DNA from: Pectobacterium zantedeschiae
Lineage (GTDB): Bacteria > Pseudomonadota > Gammaproteobacteria > Enterobacterales > Enterobacteriaceae
DNA: 64,000 nt
Assembly (NCBI RefSeq): GCF_004137795.1
Contig: NZ_NWTM01000007.1
Coordinates: 6,033 to 70,032 of the forward strand
Reading direction: 5' to 3'
The notes below the pieces were generated by a model. The model was not told the DNA's origin, made no database searches, and saw nothing but the letters and a program-made list of their open reading frames with translations. Both the position numbers and the translations under genes were made by a program. Positions 1-9,101 of this stretch are shown here, piece after piece (the stretch's first letter is position 1; every line of letters begins with the position of its first letter).

Positions 1-1364
1 TCGCCGGCTTTAACGTCGTTATCGACCTTACCGGTTACGGCGATGGTCTGGCCGGATTCGGCCGCATTAATCACGTTATCGGCGGTGACATTGTCAATTG
101 AGATAGACGCCGTTGGCGCTACCGTATCCACACCGTAAGCATGGCTGGTATTGGCGGTGGTCACATTGCCTGCCGTGTCGCGGGTGGTGACGCTCGCACT
201 GACATCACTGTTGGCGGCCAGTACCGAGCCCGGCACACTGACACTCCAGGTTTTGCCGTCCGCATTCACCGTGGTCTGGTAGGTCTCGCTGCCGACTTTC
301 ACCGTCACCGCATCACCGGCCTTGACGTCATTATCGACCTTACCGGTGACCGCAATGGTCTGCCCGGACTCGGCCGCATTAATCACGTTATCGGCGGTGA
401 CATCATCGATAGTAATCGACGCGGTAGGCGCCACCGTATCCACACCATAAGCATGGCTGGTATTGGCGGTGGTCACGTTGCCCGCTGTATCACGGGTGGT
501 GACGCTCGCACTGACATCGCTATTCGCCGCCAGTACCGAACCGGGAACATTGACACTCCAGGTTTTACCGTCGGCATTCACCGTGGTCTGGTAGGTCTCG
601 GTACCCACTTTTACCGTGACCACATCACCGGCCTTGACATCATTATCGACCTTACCGGTTACGGCGATGGTCTGGCCGGATTCGGCCGCATTGATCACGT
701 TATCGCTGGTGACATTGTCGATAGTAATCGACGCGGTAGGTGCCACCGTATCCACACCATAAGCGTGGCTGGTATTGGCGGTGGTCACGTTCCCTGCCGT
801 ATCGCGGGTGGTGACGGTCGCACTGACATCACTGTTGGCAGCCAGTACCGATCCCGGCACACTGACGCTCCAGGTTTTGCCATCCGCATTCACCGTGGTC
901 TGGTAGGTCTCGGTACCCACTTTCACGGTAATGCTGTCACCGGCCCTGACGTCGTTATCGACCTTGCCGGTCACGGCGATGGTCTGGCCCGATTCGGCCG
1001 CGTTAATCACGTTATCGCTGGTGACATCGTCGACAGTAATCGAGGCCACTGGCGCATCGGTATCGACACCGTAGGTGTGATTCGTGTTCGCCGTCGTCGC
1101 GTTCCCCGCCGTATCACGGGTGGTGACCGTCGCACTGACATCACTATTAACTGCCAGCACCGAGCCCGGCACCGTGACGCTCCAGGTCTTGCCATCGGCA
1201 TTCACCGTCGTCTGGTAGGTCTCGCTGCCGACTGTCACCGTCACCGTATCACCGGCTTTGACGTCGTTATCGACTTTACCCGTTACCGCAATGGTCTGGC
1301 CGGACTCGGCCGCATTGATCACGTTATCACTGGTGACATCATCGATAGAAATTGAGGCTACGGG
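1..1364 (-). repeat. Tandem 312-bp (104-aa) Ig-like repeats in the adhesin
   Basis: Four full units (1364-1053, 1052-741, 740-429, 428-117) and a partial fifth (116-1) recur at exactly 312 bp. Each unit begins near PVASI and contains VINAAESGQTIAVTGKV, ETYQTTVNADGKTWSV, a VPGSVLA stretch and a TTRDTAGN stretch. The units are very similar in DNA as well as protein, with differences clustered at a few codons. Such arrays can change copy number by recombination and are hard to assemble from short reads. The array is coding and is not a CRISPR. Confidence 0.93.
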
Positions 1365-2168
1365 AGGTAAGGTATCAACCGTTACCGCTTCACTTCCCCC
1401 TGTGCCAGGAATACCCGCAGCATCAGTGTAGCTACCGTCAGGGATACTGACGCGGACCTCTCCCTCAAAATTTGCGGCTGGCGTCAATGTCGCCGTCCAA
1501 CTGGTAGGATCGTTAGGATCCTGCACCAGATTCGTTACAGAGCCATTTGTTACGGTGATATCACTGAGGTCAAAACCAACGGGCGGTTTTGTGAAAACAA
1601 AACTGATTGTGCCATCACTATTAATGACAATGGTGACAGAAGGAGGGGTGGTATCGGTGGTATCCGTTGCGGCGGTAAGCAACGTAGATGAATCTGCGCC
1701 ATCCAGCACGGACGAGGCTCGGTCAGTAAACGATATACCTGCGGTATCATAACCAATAGGGGCAGTCACGACATCAGCTGTTAAATCCAGCACAACCGTT
1801 GAATTGAAATGCCCACCACCGCCGTCACCCGCTTCGCCAGTGTCATCATTACCAGCGGCAGTCGCCTCTAGCACTTGTGTTGGGTCGGCGCCCTGAGCGA
1901 TAGCATCTTGTATAGCAGCGACATCAGTGGCGACATCCGCATTTTTCTGAGAAGATGCACTGCTTACATCGCTCCAGCGGCTCTCACGCCCCAGGTCCAG
2001 TGTCTTGCCATCAGGTAATGTGATTGAAACCGCGCCGTTAGCACCAGTGACAACTTCTTCACCACTGTAAACCCGATCGCCAGCAACCAGTAGTCTCTGG
2101 CTCCCATCAAGCGCGACGACAAAAACTTGTCCAATAACGAATTTAATAATACCGATCACACCGTTCAA
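1..2168 (-). CDS. Giant repeat adhesin with LapA-type retention module (N-terminal part)
   Basis: This is the N-terminal 722 residues of a very large surface protein whose C-terminus lies beyond the left edge. It starts at a TTG (2166-2168) with an AAGGAG ribosome site eight bases upstream and no nearby ATG. Residues 1-100 resemble the retention module of LapA-type adhesins (VFVVALDGSQRLL, GDRVYSGE, LPDGKTLDLG). A dialanine TAAG motif, the LapG cleavage signature, is at residues 103-106 (nt 1851-1862). An acidic, glycine-rich linker follows, then a divergent Ig-like domain, then 104-residue Ig-like repeats from nt 1364 to the edge. By family knowledge the protein is exported by the divergent type I system and held in the outer membrane by its N-terminus until cleaved. 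No lapG or lapD is present in the window. The function as an adhesin is inferred from the architecture. Confidence 0.88.
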   Translation of the reverse strand, partial: MNGVIGIIKFVIGQVFVVALDGSQRLLVAGDRVYSGEEVVTGANGAVSITLPDGKTLDLGRESRWSDVSSASSQKNADVATDVAAIQDAIAQGADPTQVLEATAAGNDDTGEAGDGGGGHFNSTVVLDLTADVVTAPIGYDTAGISFTDRASSVLDGADSSTLLTAATDTTDTTPPSVTIVINSDGTISFVFTKPPVGFDLSDITVTNGSVTNLVQDPNDPTSWTATLTPAANFEGEVRVSIPDGSYTDAAGIPGTGGSEAVTVDTLPPVASISIDDVTSDNVINAAESGQTIAVTGKVDNDVKAGDTVTVTVGSETYQTTVNADGKTWSVTVPGSVLAVNSDVSATVTTRDTAGNATTANTNHTYGVDTDAPVASITVDDVTSDNVINAAESGQTIAVTGKVDNDVRAGDSITVKVGTETYQTTVNADGKTWSVSVPGSVLAANSDVSATVTTRDTAGNVTTANTSHAYGVDTVAPTASITIDNVTSDNVINAAESGQTIAVTGKVDNDVKAGDVVTVKVGTETYQTTVNADGKTWSVNVPGSVLAANSDVSASVTTRDTAGNVTTANTSHAYGVDTVAPTASITIDDVTADNVINAAESGQTIAVTGKVDNDVKAGDAVTVKVGSETYQTTVNADGKTWSVSVPGSVLAANSDVSASVTTRDTAGNVTTANTSHAYGVDTVAPTASISIDNVTADNVINAAESGQTIAVTGKVDNDVKAG

Positions 2169-2545
2169 AATTATGTCTCCTTGATATCTATAATTATTTT
2201 TATGATATTGCGATATTGCAGCTATAGATTTTGACTATCATCCTGATAGGGTTGATTTGCTGTGTGTCGTCCTGACATTTTAAAAAAAACGCTACGATAG
2301 TGTTGCCGTTATGCGTCAAACGCTTGACTAGATGAGCGATATAATAAAAAATTCAGAATATTCTTTCCAGAACTTTACTCATTTAGGGTAAATCTTATTT
2401 ACTCTCTCAATGCAACCTTTAGAAAAAAGATTAAAGCATTGATATTAAATGAATAAAAAAAACAAATTCACTAAGTGCTTGCATGGCACTCAAATACTTT
2501 AATAGGAATAATCACAAATAAAGTTTTTGTGAAGGAAAACTGCTG
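2169..2545. promoter_or_regulatory. AT-rich divergent intergenic region between adhesin and exporter
   Basis: This 377-bp stretch separates the minus-strand adhesin from the plus-strand exporter genes and has no credible gene. It is strongly AT-rich, unlike the flanking coding DNA, and must hold the promoters of both units. I see no convincing -35/-10 pair or operator. The AT-richness would suit silencing by H-NS-type proteins, which is inference only. Confidence 0.5.
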
Positions 2546-3898
2546 ATGATTCGTAGATACCATTTTGCTTTATTACCTTTTATTACTGTTTTTTCCACAG
2601 CGACGTATGCCGATACGATCCAAGAAGCAATAAAAAGTACGCTCTACACACACCCCGAAGTGAGCGCATCGATTAATAGCCGTTTTTCTGCCGAACACGA
2701 TTTACGCGCAGCAAAAGGTGGATACCTTCCTTCCATCACGCTGAGTGCTGGTGCTGGCCGCGAAGAGACAGATAGTCCCTCAACTCGTACCAGCATCAAT
2801 AAACGCGTTGAACTCACTCGCCAAGAATCAAGCATCAATCTGAGCCAAACAGTATTCGATGGTTTTGCCACCTCCAGCGAAGTGGGCAGACAGCGTGCCA
2901 CCGTTAATTCACGTGCCTATAAAGTATTAAATACCAGTGAAGCAACGGCGCTAGATGCTGTTCAGGTGTATCTTAATGTCCTGCAACGTCAGGAATTCGT
3001 GCGTTTGGCAGAAGCTAACCTTGCAAGCCATGAGCGCATTTACGATCAAATAAGGCTGCGCAGTGAGCAAGGCGTTGGCCGATTGGCCGATCTGGATCAG
3101 GCTGAAGCGCGTTTGGCGCAAGCACGAAATAACGTACTGACAGAACAAACCAATCTTAACGATGCCAAAATCAACTATATGAGTATTGTAGGCAAAGTGC
3201 CGGAGAATTTGGTGATGCCCGATGCGTCTGCGATAAAGCTCCCCGCCTCGTTGGAGGAAGCACAGCGCATCATGCTGGCGAACAGCCCGGCACTGAAATC
3301 CGCAGAGTCGGATATTGAAGCGACTCAGCAGCAATATGAGACCTCAAAATCAACGTTTTACCCACGCGTCAATGTTGAACTCTCCCGCACAATGGATAAG
3401 AACGTTGACGGGACACGCGGTCAGAACAATGAGTGGCAAGCGATGCTGCGGATGCGCTACAACCTGTATGAAGGCGGTAGCAGCAAGGCCAACATGGAAT
3501 CCAAAGCCTATCAGGTAAAAGAAGCACAGGATGTCCGAAATAATGCCCTGCGCCTGCTGAATGAAGAACTCAAGCTAGCCTGGTCAGCGTTAAGCAACTC
3601 ACGTCAGCAAGTTCCGATTGCTGCCGAATACGCAGACCGCAGTCTGAAAGTACGTACTGCCTATCAGAAGCAATTTGGTCTGGGGGAAAGAACGCTGTTG
3701 GACTTGCTGGACAGTGAAAACGAGCTGTTCACCGCACAACGCCGTCTGGTCGAAGTTCGCTTCATCGCCCTCTATACCGAATATCGGATCACATCACGTA
3801 TGGGAGAGCTATTAAACCGTTTAGCGATCCCTGCTCCTGATGCGGGTACTAGTTTGACAAACGTGACAACCCACGCAGAGTTGCCTAGCCTCAATTAA
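2546..3898 (+). CDS. TolC-family outer membrane channel of the adhesin exporter (LapE-like)
   Basis: The product is a 450-residue outer membrane factor of the TolC family and the exit channel of a type I secretion system. An N-terminal signal peptide ends near residue 22 (TYADTIQEA). Two outer-membrane-efflux repeats follow, with typical features such as LSQTVFDGF in the first half and LRYNLYEGG-like sequence (MRMRYNLYEGG) in the second, and long helical stretches rich in Q, A and E. The length matches TolC/LapE proteins. An AAGGA ribosome site precedes the ATG. The gene is first in a three-gene row with the ABC transporter (79-bp gap) and the membrane fusion protein, and is divergent from the adhesin, so it most likely serves that adhesin and not general efflux. 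Confidence 0.9.
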   Translation: MIRRYHFALLPFITVFSTATYADTIQEAIKSTLYTHPEVSASINSRFSAEHDLRAAKGGYLPSITLSAGAGREETDSPSTRTSINKRVELTRQESSINLSQTVFDGFATSSEVGRQRATVNSRAYKVLNTSEATALDAVQVYLNVLQRQEFVRLAEANLASHERIYDQIRLRSEQGVGRLADLDQAEARLAQARNNVLTEQTNLNDAKINYMSIVGKVPENLVMPDASAIKLPASLEEAQRIMLANSPALKSAESDIEATQQQYETSKSTFYPRVNVELSRTMDKNVDGTRGQNNEWQAMLRMRYNLYEGGSSKANMESKAYQVKEAQDVRNNALRLLNEELKLAWSALSNSRQQVPIAAEYADRSLKVRTAYQKQFGLGERTLLDLLDSENELFTAQRRLVEVRFIALYTEYRITSRMGELLNRLAIPAPDAGTSLTNVTTHAELPSLN

Positions 3899-3977
3899 TA
3901 TATTTCATTAGTCAGACAGCGATAAATTATGGTTTATATGCGAGGGAATTACGTTGCGTAAGGGAACGTTCAGTTAA

Positions 3978-6194
3978 ATGAAGTTGCATTCAGTAGAAGA
4001 GACGAAGGGTTCTGATGAATTGATCGCCCATGAGCCTATCGTTCATGAACCCCTCGGCCATGAAAATAGTGACCCTCGCAGCCGTCACGATGATCCCTTA
4101 TTGGATAGTTTGCTAATCCTCTGTACCTTGCAGGGGAAATCTGTCAGCCGTACAACACTCACCGCAGGGCTACCATTAGCCAACCAGCGGTTGTCCGTAA
4201 AATTGCTCCCAAGAGCGGCTGCACGCGCAGGGTTACAAGGGCGCGTTCTCAAGCGTTCTCTGAATAAAATTTCCGAGATGTCACTCCCTGCGATGCTGCT
4301 CTTACGGGAAGGGAGAGCGGCGATTCTACTAGGCTGGAACGCGGATGGCAGTGCACGCCTGATGCCCAGTGAAACGGAAGGCGGTGAAATTTCTGTTGAG
4401 CACAATACGCTGCAACAGAATTACCTTGGTTTGGTGATGTTCGCCCAACCTCGCCATCAGTTTGATCTACAGAATCCGTCTCTGATTCCTCGCACCAAAT
4501 CCTGGTTCAAGGATACGCTTAAGCTTTCACGTTCACTTTATCTCGATGCCGTCCTCGCCAGTTTGCTGGTGAATATTATCGCGCTTGCCACACCACTATT
4601 CGTAATGAATGTCTATGACAGAGTTGTCCCGAATCAGGCAACAGCGACATTGTGGGTGCTGGCTATCGGCGTTACCGGCGCTTTCGTTTTCGATTTAATA
4701 CTCAAAACGCTGCGTGGTATTTGCCTCGATATGGCAGGCAAAAAAACCGATCTGATTATTTCTGCCACGCTATTTGAACGCATTACCGGTATGTCGATGA
4801 AGGCTCGACCAGCACGAGTTGGTAGCTTCGCGCAGAATATTCATGAATTTCAGTCACTAAGAGATTTCCTTTCTTCACTAACGCTGACGACGCTGATCGA
4901 TTTTCCCTTTACCCTGCTTCTGCTGTTGGTTATCGGCATCATCGGCGGCCCGCTGGTTTGGGTTTCCATACTGGCCTACCCTATTGCCCTGCTGGCAAGC
5001 TGGGCGATGCAAAAACCGCTGTCCGCTACGATCGAGAAAACGATGCATCTTGCCAGTGAACGGCAGGCTACGCTAATCGAAACCTTGAGCTGTCTGGATG
5101 CAATCAAAGTCAACAATGCGGAAAGTGAACGACAGCACCTGTGGGAACAAACGATTGGCAGCTTAAGCAAGCTGGAAATGCGGGCAAAAGCGTTATCGTC
5201 ACTGGCGGTAAACCTCACGCAGTGGTTCCAGCAATTTGCTGGCGTTGCCATGATTGTCGTCGGCGTCTACATGCTGATTAACGGCAAACTCAGTATGGGT
5301 GGGCTTATTGCCTGTTATATGCTGAACGGCAGAGCGTTGATGCCTTTAGGTCAATTGTCTGGTTTGGTCAGCCGTTACCAGCAGGCCCGTTTAACCATGC
5401 AAACCACTGAACAAATGATGCAGTTGCCTCAGGAGCGTAGCGATAACGAACGTCCACTGAAGCGTGAGAGCATCCGAGGTGGTATCGAATTTCGCGATGT
5501 GACGTTCAATTACCCAGAACAAAAAACCAGTTCGCTACAAAGCATCAGCCTGACTATCGCTCCCGGTGAAAAAGTGGGCGTCATTGGCCGCAGCGGCTCG
5601 GGTAAAAGTTCGCTACAAAAGCTGATCGTAAACCTCTATCAGCCCAATGTGGGCAATATTCTGATCGACGGCGTCGATGCCCGTCAGTTGGATGTCAGCG
5701 ATTTGCGCCACAATATCGGCTATGTTCCCCAGGATATTCAGTTATTCAGCGGTTCGCTGCGCAATAACCTCATTAGCGGCGCTCGTTATGTCGAAGATGA
5801 AGCCATGCTGCGAGCCGCAGAGATTTCCGGGGTAAATGAGTTCGCACGTCTGCACCCAGATGGTTACAACCTTCAGGTTGGCGAACGCGGTCAACAACTT
5901 TCCGGTGGGCAACGTCAGGCTGTCGCAATAGCCAGAGCGCTGTTGCTCGATCCGCCCATTCTAGTGCTCGATGAACCCACCAGTTCGATGGATAACACCA
6001 GCGAAGATCGGCTAAAGCAGGCTCTGGCTCCCGTGATTGCGGAAAAAACGCTCTTGCTGGTGACCCATCGAGTTTCCATGTTGGCGCTGGTCGATCGTTT
6101 AGTGATTGTCGACAGAGGTAAAATTATTGCTGATGGGCCGAAAGCGATCGTGATGGATGCGTTGAAGAAGGGGCAGATCAATGCGTCTCGGTAA
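3978..6194 (+). CDS. Type I secretion ABC transporter with C39-like domain (LapB-like)
   Basis: This is a 738-residue inner membrane permease-ATPase. An N-terminal C39-peptidase-like domain (about residues 35-155) lacks the usual Q...CG active site, as in transporters that export RTX or giant adhesins without cleaving a leader. A six-helix ABC membrane domain spans about 185-465. The nucleotide-binding domain has Walker A GRSGSGKSS at 537-545, the signature LSGGQRQ near 640, Walker B ILVLDEPTSSMD near 660 and the switch histidine in LLVTHR near 696. Its last codons overlap the start of the fusion protein by 14 bp, so the two are translationally linked. It should drive ATP-dependent secretion of the neighbouring adhesin. 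Confidence 0.92.
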   Translation: MKLHSVEETKGSDELIAHEPIVHEPLGHENSDPRSRHDDPLLDSLLILCTLQGKSVSRTTLTAGLPLANQRLSVKLLPRAAARAGLQGRVLKRSLNKISEMSLPAMLLLREGRAAILLGWNADGSARLMPSETEGGEISVEHNTLQQNYLGLVMFAQPRHQFDLQNPSLIPRTKSWFKDTLKLSRSLYLDAVLASLLVNIIALATPLFVMNVYDRVVPNQATATLWVLAIGVTGAFVFDLILKTLRGICLDMAGKKTDLIISATLFERITGMSMKARPARVGSFAQNIHEFQSLRDFLSSLTLTTLIDFPFTLLLLLVIGIIGGPLVWVSILAYPIALLASWAMQKPLSATIEKTMHLASERQATLIETLSCLDAIKVNNAESERQHLWEQTIGSLSKLEMRAKALSSLAVNLTQWFQQFAGVAMIVVGVYMLINGKLSMGGLIACYMLNGRALMPLGQLSGLVSRYQQARLTMQTTEQMMQLPQERSDNERPLKRESIRGGIEFRDVTFNYPEQKTSSLQSISLTIAPGEKVGVIGRSGSGKSSLQKLIVNLYQPNVGNILIDGVDARQLDVSDLRHNIGYVPQDIQLFSGSLRNNLISGARYVEDEAMLRAAEISGVNEFARLHPDGYNLQVGERGQQLSGGQRQAVAIARALLLDPPILVLDEPTSSMDNTSEDRLKQALAPVIAEKTLLLVTHRVSMLALVDRLVIVDRGKIIADGPKAIVMDALKKGQINASR

Positions 6195-7542
6195 ATATAT
6201 CAAACGAATCAAAAGATATTTTGTCGGCGGAGATGAAGAAAGCCTGCAAACGATGCCAGAAGTGAGCCGGGCAATGGCTGAGGATTCGCCACGCTCTATT
6301 CGCTTCACGCTATGGGCCATCGGCGCTTTTTTCCTGTTTTTTATCCTGTGGGCTGGTCTTGCGAATATTGACGAAGTCACTCGGGGCGACGGGAAAGCGA
6401 TCCCTTCTTCCCGATTGCAAAAAATCCAAAACCTGGAAGGTGGCATTGTCACGGAAGTGTTTATCCGTGAGGGGCAGATCGTCAATGCTGGCGACCCTCT
6501 ATTACGCCTTGATGATACGCGCTTTGCTTCTAATGTCGGTGAAACCGAAGCAGACCGGCTTGCGCTGCTGTCACGAATTGAGCGCCTGAACGCCGAAATT
6601 AGCGAGCAGGCGTTAGTGCTTTCCGAAGAAATTACGACGCAAGCCCCTAAAATCGCAGCAGGAGAACAGGAGCTTTATAATAGCCGTCGCCAGCAGCTTC
6701 ATAACGAGATATCCGGTCTGGAAGAGCAGTTGATCCAGCGCCGTCAGGAACTGCGGGATTTCTCAGCCAAGGAGATTCAGTTCCGTAATAGTCTCGGCTT
6801 GCTTCAGCAAGAAATTAAAATGTCAGAACCGCTGATCGCAGAAGGCGCCATTTCTAAAGTAGAAGTTTTACGTTTGCGCCGTGCTGAAGTCGAAACTCGT
6901 GGTCAGCTTGATTCCATTAAACTCTCCATTCCGCGGGCAGAATCTGCGATTAAAGAGAGCGAGAATAAAATAGAGGAAACGCGCAGTCGCTATAAAAGCG
7001 AGGCGTTATCCCAGCTCAGTGAAGCACAAACTAACCTGAACAAAATTGAAGCCACGGGTAAAGCACTTGAAGATCGGGTAAACCGAACGCTGGTTGTATC
7101 CCCCGTTCGCGGTATCGTGCAGCAAGTTCTGGTGAATACTATCGGGGGTGTCATTCAGCCGGGTAGCGACCTGGTGGAAATTGTTCCGCTGGATGACAAA
7201 CTGTTAGTCGAAGCTAAAATTCGCCCTCAGGATATTGCCTTTTTACATCCTGGTCAGGATGCCATTATAAAATTAACAGCCTATGACTACACCATCTACG
7301 GTGGTTTAAAAGGTCAGTTGGAACAAATTAGCCCAGACACGGTAACCGATAAAGAAGGAAACAGCTTTTATATTATCCGGCTGCGGACTGATAAGAATTA
7401 TTTAGGTACGGCAGATAAACCACTTCTTATCATTCCTGGTATGGTGGCCTCTGTTGATATAATAACGGGAAAGAAAACGATCCTCAGTTATTTGTTAAAG
7501 CCGATTATTCGAGCAAAAGCAGAAGCACTACGAGAAAGATAA
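6181..7542 (+). CDS. HlyD-family membrane fusion protein (LapC-like)
   Basis: This 453-residue periplasmic adaptor links the ABC transporter to the TolC-like channel. A single transmembrane helix lies at about residues 42-62 (AIGAFFLFFILWAGLANI). Next come a lipoyl/barrel-sandwich half (LQKIQNLEGGIV), a long coiled-coil hairpin (about 115-300, rich in E, Q, L and R), the second lipoyl half (VVSPVRGIVQQVLVNTIGG) and a C-terminal beta domain. The GGIV and IGGVIQPG motifs are typical of HlyD/LapC proteins of type I systems. The ATG at 6181 lies inside the end of the transporter gene. A strong stem-loop terminator follows three bases after the stop, so the operon ends here. Confidence 0.92.
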   Translation: MRLGKYIKRIKRYFVGGDEESLQTMPEVSRAMAEDSPRSIRFTLWAIGAFFLFFILWAGLANIDEVTRGDGKAIPSSRLQKIQNLEGGIVTEVFIREGQIVNAGDPLLRLDDTRFASNVGETEADRLALLSRIERLNAEISEQALVLSEEITTQAPKIAAGEQELYNSRRQQLHNEISGLEEQLIQRRQELRDFSAKEIQFRNSLGLLQQEIKMSEPLIAEGAISKVEVLRLRRAEVETRGQLDSIKLSIPRAESAIKESENKIEETRSRYKSEALSQLSEAQTNLNKIEATGKALEDRVNRTLVVSPVRGIVQQVLVNTIGGVIQPGSDLVEIVPLDDKLLVEAKIRPQDIAFLHPGQDAIIKLTAYDYTIYGGLKGQLEQISPDTVTDKEGNSFYIIRLRTDKNYLGTADKPLLIIPGMVASVDIITGKKTILSYLLKPIIRAKAEALRER

Positions 7543-7544
7543 TA

Positions 7545-7577
7545 AAAAGGCGTTCCATAAAAAGAACGCCTTTTCTA
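7545..7577. terminator. Bidirectional terminator after exporter operon
   Basis: An 11-bp perfect inverted repeat, AAAAGGCGTTC (7545-7555) and GAACGCCTTTT (7564-7574), has an A-rich left side and a T-rich right side. It lies between the converging exporter operon and the GGDEF gene and can terminate both. Confidence 0.9.
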
Positions 7578-7586
7578 TTTCATTCA

Positions 7587-9101
7587 TCAACGATCGTCCA
7601 TATCGTGATAAATCTGAGTTTGGCTCCGCCCCATCGCTTTAGCCTGATACATGGCTGAATCAGCATTAATTGCCAGCGTCAGAGAGTCGGAACCATGCTC
7701 TGGGTACAATGCAATACCGATACTGCATGATATATCAAGCATTTTCCCATTGATCTCAAAAGGTTTATTCAATGCGTTATGAATTTTATCTGCAACATAA
7801 AGTGTATTATCAATTTCTTTAATGCCCTGAAGCAGAATAATAAATTCATCACCGCTACGGCGATATACCGTATCCGAATCTCGAACCGCACCACGCATAC
7901 GTGCAGCCGCTTCCTTTAATAACAAATCGCCAACAGCATGTCCGAATGAATCATTTATCTGTTTAAATTTGTCGAGATCCAGGAACATCAGCGCGATTTT
8001 TCTACCCGTTTGTTTAGATAACAAAATCGCCTGTTCCATTTGTTCAGCAAACGTCAGGCCGTTAGCCAATGACGTTAATGAGTCATAGTGCGCTAGCTGG
8101 CGATAGTGTTCCTCACTGCGCCGCAGCATATCGATGGCATGATAGCGTTCTATGGCGATAGCAATTAGCTGTGCCGATTTCTCTATAGAGAAAATTTCCT
8201 CTTCGGTCGGAACATACACTTTACGGTGATAAACACTTAAAACACCTAATATTTCTTTATTCTGACCGATGATAGGTTCAGACCAACACGAACGCAGCCC
8301 AGCATATAATGCGAGCCCTTTATACAACGACCAGTGTGGATGGACAGAGATATCGTCAGCGATTACCCGTTTACCGGTATAAGCCGCTGTACCAAAAGAT
8401 GCAACGCCATCGGCGATTTTCACGTTGTGAATGGCATTTTTATAAAAACCTGGCAAGCTAGGCGCAGATCCCAGCGTCAGACATTTCTTGTCTTTATCGA
8501 CTAACAGTACAGAACAGACTATACGACCAGGATTTTTTTCCTCAACGCTGAAAATGATCGCATCCAGAATGTCCTTTAGCGGCGCGCCACTTGATAACAG
8601 CTCCAACGCACGATTGTATGAATTATCATGATGCTCTTGCGATTTCCGCTCCGTAATATCTAACTTAATCCCTACATATTGAGTCGTGTTACTCGCTTTA
8701 TTATATATTTTAACGATATTGGCCTTTTCCCAATACAACTGCCCATCTTTACGCCGGTTAACGAACTCACCGCTCCAAACATTACCTTTATTTATGGTAG
8801 CCCACAGATCTTCATAGACGCTGGCATTGGTCATACCGGAGTTTAATATATTCGTTTTTTTGCCAATAACCTCATCCGGCATATAACCAGACATGGTAAT
8901 GAACTGGCGATTGACATAAATAATTTCACAATTTTCATCTGCGATCATAATTGACGCAGGACTATATTCCATTGCAAAGAAAGTCATGTTAAGAAAATCT
9001 TGTTTTTTCTGCTCAATTTTAAACTTTTGTTTAATTTTTCTATTTTTCACAGAAGAAAACAATAGCAATAGCAAAAGTAAGGTTATTATAATTTCATACA
9101 C
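7587..9101 (-). CDS. PAS-GAF-GGDEF diguanylate cyclase with SGDEF motif
   Basis: This 504-residue membrane-anchored signalling protein starts at GTG with a GAGGAGA ribosome site. One N-terminal transmembrane helix lies at about residues 2-16. A PAS domain with its PAC end (MEYSPASIMIADEN to GIKLDITERK) spans about 45-155, a GAF domain about 165-325 and the GGDEF domain about 335-500. The catalytic signature reads SGDEF (416-420) in place of GGDEF. An intact allosteric I-site RDSD sits five residues before it, and the metal-binding and downstream signatures (LDLDKFK, SIGIALYP) are kept, so cyclase activity is plausible. Converging on the exporter operon, it is a likely c-di-GMP input to adhesin production. 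I recall a published P. atrosepticum enzyme of this kind acting on an adjacent multi-repeat adhesin, but cannot confirm identity here. Confidence 0.9.
   Translation of the reverse strand: MYEIIITLLLLLLLFSSVKNRKIKQKFKIEQKKQDFLNMTFFAMEYSPASIMIADENCEIIYVNRQFITMSGYMPDEVIGKKTNILNSGMTNASVYEDLWATINKGNVWSGEFVNRRKDGQLYWEKANIVKIYNKASNTTQYVGIKLDITERKSQEHHDNSYNRALELLSSGAPLKDILDAIIFSVEEKNPGRIVCSVLLVDKDKKCLTLGSAPSLPGFYKNAIHNVKIADGVASFGTAAYTGKRVIADDISVHPHWSLYKGLALYAGLRSCWSEPIIGQNKEILGVLSVYHRKVYVPTEEEIFSIEKSAQLIAIAIERYHAIDMLRRSEEHYRQLAHYDSLTSLANGLTFAEQMEQAILLSKQTGRKIALMFLDLDKFKQINDSFGHAVGDLLLKEAAARMRGAVRDSDTVYRRSGDEFIILLQGIKEIDNTLYVADKIHNALNKPFEINGKMLDISCSIGIALYPEHGSDSLTLAINADSAMYQAKAMGRSQTQIYHDMDDR

Noticed and set aside
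141-1355. 404-codon plus-strand open frame with a periodic protein
   Set aside because: It is the antisense shadow of the adhesin repeats. The periodicity follows from the 312-bp units, and the minus-strand frame has a ribosome site and recognisable domains.
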